Shown here: piece by piece, positions 1-6,351 of the stretch
How the letters are laid out: every line of letters starts with the position of its first letter
Position numbering within the stretch: the stretch's first letter is position 1
Source: Actinomycetota bacterium
Lineage (GTDB): Bacteria > Actinomycetota > Thermoleophilia > Gaiellales > Gaiellaceae
Assembly (NCBI GenBank): GCA_003170995.1
Contig: PMXT01000071.1
Span: 25,013 to 38,046, forward strand
Length of the DNA stretch: 13,034 bases
Direction of reading: 5' to 3'
Made by a program: the position numbers and the translations under genes
Notes under the pieces: generated by a model
Seen by the model: the letters and a program-made list of their open reading frames with translations, nothing else
Told to the model about the DNA's origin: nothing
Databases searched by the model: none

Positions 1-38
1 ACCTCGGGCCTATTTGCGAAAGGCACCTTCGGCTCCAC
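1..38 (-). CDS. Possible 5' end of the next gene (partial)
   Basis: Ten bases after the rodZ-like stop codon, a GTG at 38-36 opens a frame that stays open to the window edge (V E P K V P F A N R P E). Only 12 codons are visible and no convincing ribosome binding site precedes it. In many actinobacteria the gene after this RodZ-like gene is rimO (ribosomal protein S12 methylthiotransferase), but nothing in these residues identifies it. The reading frame is the only direct evidence, so this is a weak call. Confidence 0.25.
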   Translation of the reverse strand, partial: MEPKVPFANRPE

Positions 39-48
39 GGGCGCGATG

Positions 49-741
49 CTAACCGGAAAGGAACCTGTGCCCGCTGGGAGTGAAAAGAGCGGTCGCCGGG
101 CCGAACCGGTTGCTGTAGGTGATCGAAATGCCACTCGGTAGCGTCCAGCGGATATTCTGAATTGCGCTGACCTTGATCCAGAGACGGGTTGCTTTGAACG
201 TCTGGCTATGACCCCTGACGAGTGTTCCGCCAAAGAGCAGGCCTCCGCCCCGTCCGCCGGTATGTGCTTCGACCGAGACGTCTCCATGCACGGCGGTGAT
301 TTTCAGCTTTGTGATCTGCGCGGGCTTAGTTGAGCGAGTGACGGTTTGCCGCGCCGGCGTGTTCGGCCCGAAGGCGAAAACGAAGAGAGAGAGAATGACG
401 GCTATCGCCGCGAGCGCGAGTACCACGGCCCCCGAGGCGACGCGCCGCGAGTGCCGCGACGGCGGCCGGCTTTCGCGCCTTCGAAAGGGGGCACCGCCCT
501 CCTCGGATACCGCGAAACGAGAATTGAACTCGTCGATGTAGAGCTGACCGTCCAGGCCCAACTCCTCGGCGTATACGCGCAAGAAGCCTCTGGTGTAGGC
601 GAGCCCCGGGATAGTCGAGAACTCCTCGGTTTCGAGCGCCTTCAAATAGCGGGAGCGGATCTGCGTCTTCCGCTCTAGGTCGGCGAACGTACGTCCCTGA
701 CGTTCGCGCGCCTCGCGCAGGCTGTTACCGATCTCGAACAC
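49..741 (-). CDS. rodZ: RodZ-like helix-turn-helix membrane protein
   Basis: A bitopic membrane protein of 230 residues with the three-part RodZ layout. Residues 1-75 are an Xre-like HTH_25 domain (starts MFEIGNSLREARERQG and contains RSRYLKALE and GFLRVYAEELGL). A basic stretch at 88-100 precedes one transmembrane helix at about 102-124. An outer domain at about 145-215 resembles DUF4115 (LLFGGTLVRGHSQTF). RodZ ties MreB and the cell-wall elongation machinery to the membrane. In actinobacteria lacking MreB the role of this family is less clear, and no mreB is visible here. The start is GTG at 741-739. No Shine-Dalgarno precedes it, but a TAGAAT hexamer lies 8 bases upstream, which suggests a leaderless message. 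It follows ftsK and a small membrane gene, the usual actinobacterial position. The family call is firm; the cellular role is inferred. Confidence 0.85.
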   Translation of the reverse strand: MFEIGNSLREARERQGRTFADLERKTQIRSRYLKALETEEFSTIPGLAYTRGFLRVYAEELGLDGQLYIDEFNSRFAVSEEGGAPFRRRESRPPSRHSRRVASGAVVLALAAIAVILSLFVFAFGPNTPARQTVTRSTKPAQITKLKITAVHGDVSVEAHTGGRGGGLLFGGTLVRGHSQTFKATRLWIKVSAIQNIRWTLPSGISITYSNRFGPATALFTPSGHRFLSG

Positions 742-749
742 GGATGTGA

Positions 750-755
750 ATTCTA
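750..755 (-). promoter_or_regulatory. Putative -10 element for a leaderless rodZ transcript
   Basis: On the minus strand TAGAAT lies 8 bases before the GTG start of the RodZ-like gene, so transcription would begin at or next to the start codon. There is no purine-rich ribosome binding site in the gap. A -35 at 17 bp spacing would be TTCCTC, a weak match. The same arrangement precedes three other genes in the window, which raises confidence. Confidence 0.45.
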
Positions 756-801
756 GAGGGAGATTGTGATACGAGGAACATTATCGGGGGCCGACCGGCC
801 G

Positions 802-820
802 GACCGCTCGTCTGGCGGCC
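802..820 (-). terminator. GC-rich hairpin after the small membrane gene
   Basis: Three bases after the stop codon of the 116-residue membrane protein gene, GGCCGC and GCGGTC form a 6-bp stem (one G-T pair) around a 7-base loop. A second self-complementary GGCC-GGTC-GGCC element follows directly. No T-run follows, so if it terminates it is of the U-less type reported in actinobacteria. The rest of the gap up to 741 holds only the rodZ -10 candidate. Confidence 0.35.
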
Positions 821-823
821 AAA

Positions 824-1174
824 TCAGCGACTGGCCAGCAATGCGTAGACGGCCAGTGAGATACAGGCGCCGAGCCCGATTGCGAGCGCCAGCGTCCCAA
901 GCAGGCGACCGAAAACCGCCTGTTTCGCGCCGCCTATTCGCTCCAGTGAGACAACCCGGCGTAGTCGCGCTCTTCTCGTGAGCAAAAGCGCGACTACACC
1001 AAAGATAGTGCACCCCGCGGCAATTCCTCCGACTGCCATCAGCAGCGTTACGGCACCCAGGCGCATGTGAAGCAGGATTGCGGCGGGCGCCAGAGCGATA
1101 CCAAGAAGGCCGATCAGCGCCGAGAGCCGGGCGCTAACATTCGGTTGCTTCTGGTAGTCGTCGTACGGCAGCAC
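824..1174 (-). CDS. Small integral membrane protein, unknown function
   Basis: A 116-residue hydrophobic protein I do not recognise. Predicted transmembrane helices lie at about 16-36, 40-64 and 88-112, joined by a basic loop (TRRARLRR, about 66-73) that should sit in the cytoplasm by the positive-inside rule. The N-terminus is polar (MLPYDDYQKQPN). The GTG at 1174-1172 is the first start codon after an in-frame TAA near 1220, so the gene cannot begin earlier. The ribosome binding site is poor: only AGGG close to the start, with GTGGAG about 16 bases away. It sits 66 bp after ftsK and 82 bp before the RodZ-like gene on the same strand, so a division or envelope role is possible, but this is inferred from position only. 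Confidence 0.6.
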   Translation of the reverse strand: MLPYDDYQKQPNVSARLSALIGLLGIALAPAAILLHMRLGAVTLLMAVGGIAAGCTIFGVVALLLTRRARLRRVVSLERIGGAKQAVFGRLLGTLALAIGLGACISLAVYALLASR

Positions 1175-1200
1175 GGCCCTATTGTCGCTGCTCCACGTCG

Positions 1201-1242
1201 AGCGCGCCGATGAGAACGGTTATTCTCGCTTGCAGACGCGCT
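1201..1242 (-). terminator. Possible stem-loop at the end of ftsK
   Basis: Right at the ftsK stop codon an outer 6-bp stem (AGCGCG with CGCGCT) encloses an inner 5-bp stem (GAGAA with TTCTC) with unpaired bases between them. There is no T-run. It overlaps the TAG stop. It could end ftsK transcription or stabilise the 3' end, but the unpaired interior makes this weak. Confidence 0.25.
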
Positions 1243-3439
1243 AGCGAGCGGATTGAAGCGTCGAGACATGCTCGAGCTCACTCTCGTCGATGAGCACGCG
1301 CCGCGGTTTGGAGCCTTCATAGCCCGAAACGATGCCACGCCGCTCGAGCATGTCGATCAATCTCCCAGCGCGCGTGTAACCAACCCGCAGGCGCCGCTGA
1401 AGCAATGAGACCGATGCCGATTGCGACTGAATGACGATCTCGATCGCCTTCTCGAGCAGCAGGTCCTCGTCGGGATCAAACCCGTCGTCCGAATCGTCGA
1501 GCGCGTCCTCGGCGAAAGCCTCGGGCAGCTCGAGCAGCGACTCGTCCAGCTCTTGGCCTCGCTGGCTGCGGCACTGCTCGACGATCAGCGTTACCTCTTC
1601 CTCGCTTACGTAGGCGCCCTGGAGCCGCTGTAGGCGAGAGGTTCCGAGCGGCTTGAAGAGCATGTCGCCCTGGCCGAGCAGGCTCTCTGCGCCGGAGGTA
1701 TCGAGGATGACGCGCGAGTCGGTCTGGCTCGAGACGGCGAAAGCGATCCGCGAAGGGATATTGGTCTTGATCATGCCGGTGATGACGTCAACCGATGGCC
1801 GCTGTGTGGCAAGAACGAGATGGATACCGACGGCGCGTGACTTCTGCGCCAAGCGGATGACGGCATCCTCGACCGCCTGCGGTGAGGTCATCATCAGATC
1901 GGCCAACTCGTCGATGACGACGAGGAGATAAGGGAGCGGGTCCTCCCCACGCTGCCTGAGAGCACGGTTCAGCTCGGGAAGACCGCGGGCCCGCACGATA
2001 CTCATCTTGTCGTAGCGGTGTTCCATCTCGGCGAGCAGGTTGGCGAGCACCGCGGAGGCTTCCTTCGGATTGGAGACGACCGGAGTGAGTAGGTGTGGGA
2101 TCGACTCGTAGAAGCCGAGCTCGACACGCTTAGGATCGACCAGGATCATGCGCACCTCGTCCGGGGTGCAGCGAAGCAGGATCGAGGTCAGGATCGTGTT
2201 GATGCAGCCCGACTTGCCCGAGCCGGTTGTGCCGGCGATGAGGATGTGGGGCATGCGTGCTAGATCGGCCCAGACGGCGTTTCCGGCGATGTCCTTGCCG
2301 AGCCAGACGGCAAGCGGGCTGGCCGACGCGGGAAGCTCGTCGAAGATGTCACCGAGCGTGACGAGATTGGGTGTCTGGTTGGGAACCTCGACTCCTACCG
2401 CCTGCTTGCCGGGGATCGGCGCCAGGATGCGGATCTCGGTGGTGGCGAGCGCGTAGGAGAGGTCGTCCTTGAGGTTGGCGACCTTGGCGACCTTGGTACC
2501 GGGCGCGAGTTGAAGCTCGTAGCGGGTCACACGCGGGCCCGAGATCTGGCCGACGATACGGGCCTCGATACCGAAATTCGCAAGCGTTTGCACGAGCACC
2601 TCGGCTATCCGCTCATCGGAGTCGGCCAGCTTTTGAGAAATCGGTGGAGAACGGTGCAGAAGGCTCGAGTCGGGGAGCTCGTAGTCGCTCTTGCTTGGGG
2701 TGACATCGAACAGGGTCGGCGCCTCGTCGGATGCGTGTTCCGGCCCGACGAGGAGTGGTGACAGTCCGTTCGACTCCTCCCCGACCACGTCGGGGAAGGC
2801 GCGCGCCCCGTCGAGGGGAGGAGCGTGTGGCGAATGCTCCGGCGTTGCGAATGGAAGCACGAGCGGTTCTGGGTAGTCGATGCTTGGCTGCGGTTTCGAG
2901 CGCCTCTCTCGCGCGGGACGGGCCTGGCGAATCGCTTCGCCCGAACGCCTGAGCCAGGCTCCCAGCGAGGCGCCAGTGAGCAGCAGGCAGCCGACGATCA
3001 GGCAGAGTACTGCCACGATTGTGGCGCCGGTACCGCCGAGCAGCTTGGAAATGCCGGCCTCGAGCCCGTGGCCGGTGAAGCCGCCGTGCGCGCGGCCGAG
3101 TGCCAGTTGCAAGCCAATAAAGAGAGTCACCAGCCCGCGCCGGAAGGGCCGTAGCTCGATCAGTTCGCTACGCAAGAGAAAGAGCGAGCCGCAGACGATC
3201 GCTGCGAGCGGCAGTGCGTACGCGGTAACGCCGATCGCGGCGAGCACGCCGTGCGCCAGTCCAGCGCCGACGACGCCACCATTCCAGCCCAGGTAGAGGA
3301 TGCTGCCGAGGAAGATCCCGGCTGCGATCAGCCCTAACCCGGAGAGCTCGGGATGGTGATGGCCTCGAGCCTTGGCACGCTTGCGCGTACGCGCCGGTTG
3401 ACGTGGCTTCAACTTGCGCTTAGGACGCTTCTTGCTCAC
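1241..3439 (-). CDS. ftsK: DNA translocase FtsK/SpoIIIE
   Basis: A septum-anchored ATPase that pumps double-stranded DNA to clear and segregate chromosome termini at division. It has 732 residues, within the usual size for short-linker FtsK/SpoIIIE proteins. A very basic N-terminus (1-28) precedes about four transmembrane helices (33-51, 65-90, 101-116, 138-160). A proline-rich linker runs to about 270. The motor spans about 270-620, with Walker A GTTGSGKS (403-410) and Walker B LLVVIDEL (D510, E511). An acidic stretch (about 646-660) leads to a C-terminal winged-helix gamma domain (about 662-718, VGYTRAGRLIDMLERRGIV) that reads polar DNA signals. The start is GTG at 3439-3437. It lacks a nearby ribosome binding site but overlaps the stop codon of a short upstream ORF (GTGA), which may couple its translation. 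It follows rnj at a 127-bp gap. Confidence 0.97.
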   Translation of the reverse strand: MSKKRPKRKLKPRQPARTRKRAKARGHHHPELSGLGLIAAGIFLGSILYLGWNGGVVGAGLAHGVLAAIGVTAYALPLAAIVCGSLFLLRSELIELRPFRRGLVTLFIGLQLALGRAHGGFTGHGLEAGISKLLGGTGATIVAVLCLIVGCLLLTGASLGAWLRRSGEAIRQARPARERRSKPQPSIDYPEPLVLPFATPEHSPHAPPLDGARAFPDVVGEESNGLSPLLVGPEHASDEAPTLFDVTPSKSDYELPDSSLLHRSPPISQKLADSDERIAEVLVQTLANFGIEARIVGQISGPRVTRYELQLAPGTKVAKVANLKDDLSYALATTEIRILAPIPGKQAVGVEVPNQTPNLVTLGDIFDELPASASPLAVWLGKDIAGNAVWADLARMPHILIAGTTGSGKSGCINTILTSILLRCTPDEVRMILVDPKRVELGFYESIPHLLTPVVSNPKEASAVLANLLAEMEHRYDKMSIVRARGLPELNRALRQRGEDPLPYLLVVIDELADLMMTSPQAVEDAVIRLAQKSRAVGIHLVLATQRPSVDVITGMIKTNIPSRIAFAVSSQTDSRVILDTSGAESLLGQGDMLFKPLGTSRLQRLQGAYVSEEEVTLIVEQCRSQRGQELDESLLELPEAFAEDALDDSDDGFDPDEDLLLEKAIEIVIQSQSASVSLLQRRLRVGYTRAGRLIDMLERRGIVSGYEGSKPRRVLIDESELEHVSTLQSAR

Positions 3440-3474
3440 GCGAGGCAGCTTCGACGTCGCACCGGGCGCTCCTT
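3436..3474 (-). promoter_or_regulatory. Leader mini-ORF with strong SD overlapping the ftsK start
   Basis: On the minus strand AAGGAG at 3474-3469 is placed 6 bases before a GTG at 3462-3460. This opens an 8-codon frame (V R R R S C L A) whose TGA at 3438-3436 overlaps the ftsK GTG as GTGA. This is the only good ribosome binding site upstream of ftsK, and ftsK itself has none within range. The arrangement fits translational coupling through a leader peptide. The alternative is that the SD is a chance match and ftsK uses a different start. Confidence 0.4.
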
Positions 3475-3535
3475 CCAGTTCACTCGCTCTGCGAGCTCAT
3501 TAATAGGCTCTACAGCGGTCGAGCCGGTCTAGACG

Positions 3536-3566
3536 GCGAGCGCTTCGTTATGAACGGAGCGCTCGC
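3536..3566 (-). terminator. Strong hairpin abutting the rnj stop codon
   Basis: Directly after the ribonuclease J TGA, GCGAGCGCT pairs perfectly with AGCGCTCGC (9 bp). Inside, after one C-A mismatch, CGTT pairs with AACG around a CAT loop. The bases after it are CGTCTAGACC, with no T-run. It is the strongest inverted repeat I found in the window. Likely roles are a U-less terminator or a 3'-end barrier to exonucleases. The rest of the 127-bp gap to ftsK shows a short CTCGC-AGA-GCGAG stem (3483-3495) and the leader ORF described separately. Confidence 0.55.
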
Positions 3567-5228
3567 TCAGATCTCGAGCACAACCGGAAGGATCATTGGC
3601 CGGCGGCGGGTTCGATCGTAAACGAGTCGCCCGATCCCGTCGTGAAGATGCTCTTGGAGCAGCTTGACCTCTGTGATGTTGTCGGCCAGCAAGTGCTCGA
3701 TGATCTCGATCGCCTCGCTCTTGACCTCGTCCAGTAGCGCGTCCTGCTCGCCGAAACCACGGGCGATGAGCTCGGGGCTGGCGACTATGTTCCCGTCGCC
3801 CGAGGCCAGGGTAGTGACGACGATCAGCACTCCGTCTTCGGCCAGATGGCGTCTGTCACGCAGGGCGACGTCAGCGACGTCTCCCACACCGAGCCCGTCC
3901 ACTAGCGTGACGCCCGTCTCGATCTGATCGACGATGCTCGCGCCCTTGGGCGTCAACTCGACGACCGAGCCGTTTTCTGCAATGAGAATCGCCTCTTCGG
4001 GCACTCCAGATTCCTTTGCCAGCCGGGCGTGGGCTGCGAGCATGCGGAACTCGCCGTGCACCGGCATCAACGCCTTCGGCCTGAGCAGCGCGATCATCAT
4101 GCGAAGCTCCTCGGCGCAGGCATGACCGGAGGCGTGTACCTCTGCGATCTCCTCGTGTAACACCTCGGCTCCGATCCTGGCCAGACCATTGATCGCATCG
4201 TGAACGCGTAGCTCGTTGCCGGGGATCGGCTTGGCCGAGATGATGACCGTGTCGCCTCGCTCGACCTGCACCTTCGCGTGGTCGTGGAAAGCGATTCTGG
4301 TCAGCGCCGAGAGTGGCTCGCCCTGGCTTCCCGTGCAAAGGATCATCTGCTCGTAGCGGGGCAGCTGGCTCAGTTCATCGGGCTTGAGCAGGACGTCGTC
4401 GGGGACGTCCAGATAACCGAGGTTGCGGGCGATGTTTACGTTCTTGCGCATCGAGCGACCGATTACCGCCACCGAGCGGCCGGTCTCGATAGCTACGTCG
4501 ATAGCCTGCTGAACACGGTGAATGTTGGAGGCGAAGCAGGCTACGAGAACGCGCCCATCGCGCAGCGGCACGATCTGCCGGAAGGCCTCGCCCACCCTGC
4601 GCTCGGACGGCGTAGTGCCCGGGCGCTCGGCGTTGGTGGAGTCACCGAGCATGAGATCGACGCCGCGGTTTCCGAGCTCGGCCAGGCGACCAACATCGGT
4701 GCGTATGTCGTCGATCGGGGTGTGGTCGATTTTGTAGTCGCCGGTGTAGACGATGCGGCCGGCGCTCGTCTCGATCACGACTGCTACCGCGTCGGGAATC
4801 GAGTGCGCCACGCGTACGAACTCGACCCTGAACGGGCCGATTTCGACCGGCTTGCTTGCGGGCATCGCCTCGCGCAGCGTGGTTGCTCGGCTGAGCCCGT
4901 GCTCGTCGAGCTTCGACTTGACGAAGCCGAGCGTGAGCCTGGTCGCCCAGACCTCCTCCACTTCAACCTCGCGTAGTAGATAAGGAAGTCCGCCGACGTG
5001 GTCCTCGTGCCCGTGCGTGAGAATGACCGCTCGTACGGGCTTACCGATGGAGCGCAGGTAGCTGTAGTCGGGCAGGATGAGGTCGACCCCGAGATGCTCG
5101 TCACGCGGAAAGGCCATACCGGCATCGACGACGATCGTCTCGCCGCGATGCTGGTATGCCGTCATGTTCTTGCCGACCTCGCCGAGTCCGCCGAGCGGAA
5201 TGATGCGACAGGTCTTCGCGGATGGCAT
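3567..5228 (-). CDS. rnj: Ribonuclease J
   Basis: A metallo-beta-lactamase/beta-CASP nuclease with endonuclease and 5'-3' exonuclease activity in mRNA decay and rRNA maturation. It has 553 residues, a normal family length. The N-terminal core carries the two-zinc motif HGHEDH (72-77), H142 and D164 (YTGDYKIDH). The beta-CASP region has GDSTNAE (195-201), H365-ASG-H369 and VHGEFRM with H391. The C-terminal domain covers about 450-553. All metal-binding positions I can check are present, so it should be active. The start is ATG at 5228, which begins MPSAKTCRIIPLGGLGEVGKN as in homologues. There is no ribosome binding site, but TAGACT lies 7 bases upstream, suggesting a leaderless message. The neighbours dapA and ftsK are its usual actinobacterial partners. 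A strong hairpin follows the stop. Confidence 0.97.
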   Translation of the reverse strand: MPSAKTCRIIPLGGLGEVGKNMTAYQHRGETIVVDAGMAFPRDEHLGVDLILPDYSYLRSIGKPVRAVILTHGHEDHVGGLPYLLREVEVEEVWATRLTLGFVKSKLDEHGLSRATTLREAMPASKPVEIGPFRVEFVRVAHSIPDAVAVVIETSAGRIVYTGDYKIDHTPIDDIRTDVGRLAELGNRGVDLMLGDSTNAERPGTTPSERRVGEAFRQIVPLRDGRVLVACFASNIHRVQQAIDVAIETGRSVAVIGRSMRKNVNIARNLGYLDVPDDVLLKPDELSQLPRYEQMILCTGSQGEPLSALTRIAFHDHAKVQVERGDTVIISAKPIPGNELRVHDAINGLARIGAEVLHEEIAEVHASGHACAEELRMMIALLRPKALMPVHGEFRMLAAHARLAKESGVPEEAILIAENGSVVELTPKGASIVDQIETGVTLVDGLGVGDVADVALRDRRHLAEDGVLIVVTTLASGDGNIVASPELIARGFGEQDALLDEVKSEAIEIIEHLLADNITEVKLLQEHLHDGIGRLVYDRTRRRPMILPVVLEI

Positions 5229-5235
5229 CGGTTCG

Positions 5236-5241
5236 AGTCTA
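5236..5241 (-). promoter_or_regulatory. Putative -10 element for a leaderless rnj transcript
   Basis: TAGACT on the minus strand lies 7 bases before the rnj ATG and fits the TANNNT pattern. The spacer CGAACCG contains no Shine-Dalgarno. No clear -35 is seen at 17-18 bp. If real, the rnj mRNA begins at or within a base or two of its start codon. Confidence 0.45.
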
Positions 5242-5311
5242 GCCGCAGCAGTGTTGCGAGGTGGCGTTGATGCCCGCTTTCTCGGGGCGTTGCTGGGCGT
5301 GCAGCGCCGGA

Positions 5312-5335
5312 GGGGACAGTCCTTCGGACGGCCCC
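5312..5335 (-). other. Inverted repeat in the dapA-rnj gap
   Basis: The minus strand can fold as GGGG-CC-GTCC-GAA-GGAC-TGT-CCCC: a 4-bp upper stem with a GAA loop, and a 4-bp lower stem separated by a small internal loop. It lies about 90 bases after the dapA stop and 84 bases before rnj. If rnj starts from the -10 at 5236-5241, this element is upstream of the promoter and belongs to a dapA read-through transcript. If transcription starts earlier, it would be a 5' leader structure. I cannot tell which. Confidence 0.35.
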
Positions 5336-5386
5336 GCAGAGCGATGTGCGGTCAGCGGCGCCAGGCGACGAGGGGAGATCAACCGC

Positions 5387-5410
5387 GTCGAGGCGCCTTA
5401 CGCCCCCGAC
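5387..5410 (-). terminator. Hairpin 13 nt after the dapA stop
   Basis: On the minus strand GTCGGGGGCG and CGCCTCGAC form a 9-bp stem (one G-T pair, one bulged G) around the loop TAAGG, beginning 13 bases after the dapA TGA. No T-run follows. The position and GC-rich stem fit a terminator separating dapA from rnj. Confidence 0.45.
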
Positions 5411-5423
5411 CGAGAAGGCGGAA

Positions 5424-6332
5424 TCAGGCGCGCATTGCCGGCTCGAGCACCTTGGCTCGCTCCAGCAGCTTGCGGATCTGCTCGATCTCGTCGGCCGTAG
5501 CTTCGACCAGCGGCAGGCGCAGGCCGCCGACCTCGAAGCCAATCAGGTTTAGTGCCGCCTTGGTCGAGCTCGGGTTGATGCAGACCGCGAGCGCATCGAT
5601 CAGCGGGTGAAGCTCGTCATTGAGCGCCTGAGCTCCGGTGAGATTGCCGCTGTGGTAGCGGCGCGCCATCTCCTGCACGCGCGGCCCGGCCAGGTGCGTG
5701 TAGACGCAGATGCCGCCCGCGCCGCCCAGCTCGAGGAAGGGCAAAACGAGGTCGTCGTTGCCGGCGTAGAGCAACAGTCCGGTGTCCTCGACGATCCGAC
5801 GCGCCTGCTCGAGATCGGGATTGGCCTGCTTGACCGCGACCACGTTCGGGATCTCGGCGAGCTCCATGAAGGTCTCGGGCTCGACGTTCACGATTACGCG
5901 GCTGGGGATGTTGTAGACGATGATCGGTTTCTCGGTCACGCCCGCGACTGTCTTGTAGTGCTCGATTATGCCCCTGGGCGGCGGCTTCGAGTAGTACGGG
6001 ACGACGACCAAAAAGCCGTCCACGAACTCCGCCGCCTGCTGCGTCAGGTGCGCCGAGTGGCGCGTGTCGTAGGTGCCGGTGGCGGCGATAACGGTCGCCC
6101 GCTCGCCGACCTCCTCCACGGCCGCGTAGTAGAGCATCAGCTTCTCGCGATCGGAGAGCGTGGTGCCCTCGCCGGTCGAGCCCGTGACGACCAGGCCCTC
6201 GGAGCCGTGCTCGACGAGATAGCGAGCCAGCGCCTTGAAGTTCTTGAAATCGACCGAACCGTCCTCCTTGAAGGGGGTGACGATCGCGGTCAGGATCGTG
6301 CCGAAGTCGCTCTGCTTACCGTTCGCGGACAT
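5424..6332 (-). CDS. dapA: 4-hydroxy-tetrahydrodipicolinate synthase
   Basis: Condenses pyruvate with aspartate semialdehyde in the first committed step to diaminopimelate and lysine; cytoplasmic TIM barrel, normally a homotetramer. It has 302 residues, typical length. The Schiff-base lysine is K168 (VVAVKQANPD). The catalytic tyrosine is Y140 in YNIPSR, and R145 matches the substrate-carboxylate arginine that separates this enzyme from N-acetylneuraminate lyases. The pyruvate loop reads GSTGEG (51-56), so Ser52 replaces the usual Thr44 (E. coli numbering) of the proton relay. PYYSKP (112-117) supplies the third relay tyrosine. The start is ATG at 6332, 19 bp after ilvD, with no ribosome binding site and TAGAAT 6 bases upstream. 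A hairpin follows the stop. The family is certain. The Ser/Thr change is conservative and should not abolish activity. Confidence 0.94.
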   Translation of the reverse strand: MSANGKQSDFGTILTAIVTPFKEDGSVDFKNFKALARYLVEHGSEGLVVTGSTGEGTTLSDREKLMLYYAAVEEVGERATVIAATGTYDTRHSAHLTQQAAEFVDGFLVVVPYYSKPPPRGIIEHYKTVAGVTEKPIIVYNIPSRVIVNVEPETFMELAEIPNVVAVKQANPDLEQARRIVEDTGLLLYAGNDDLVLPFLELGGAGGICVYTHLAGPRVQEMARRYHSGNLTGAQALNDELHPLIDALAVCINPSSTKAALNLIGFEVGGLRLPLVEATADEIEQIRKLLERAKVLEPAMRA

Positions 6333-6338
6333 GGCGCG

Positions 6339-6344
6339 ATTCTA
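6339..6344 (-). promoter_or_regulatory. Putative -10 element for a leaderless dapA transcript
   Basis: TAGAAT in the 19-bp ilvD-dapA gap lies 6 bases before the dapA ATG, the identical hexamer seen before the RodZ-like gene. No ribosome binding site is present in the gap. Its -35 would fall inside the end of ilvD, where no TTGACA-like match is obvious. dapA could also be co-transcribed with ilvD. Confidence 0.4.
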
Positions 6345-6351
6345 TCCACAG

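Noticed and set aside
3871..4338. Long open frame antiparallel or frame-shifted within rnj (and similar frames inside ilvD, ftsK and pnp)
   Set aside because: These are shadow frames produced by high third-position GC. Their products are rich in Arg, Ser, Ala and Pro with no domain signal, and they overlap well-supported genes.
5424..6332. dapA being an N-acetylneuraminate lyase because of its GSTGE loop
   Set aside because: The loop resembles that family, but YNIPSR with R145 and the location by dapB-type neighbours fit dihydrodipicolinate synthase better.
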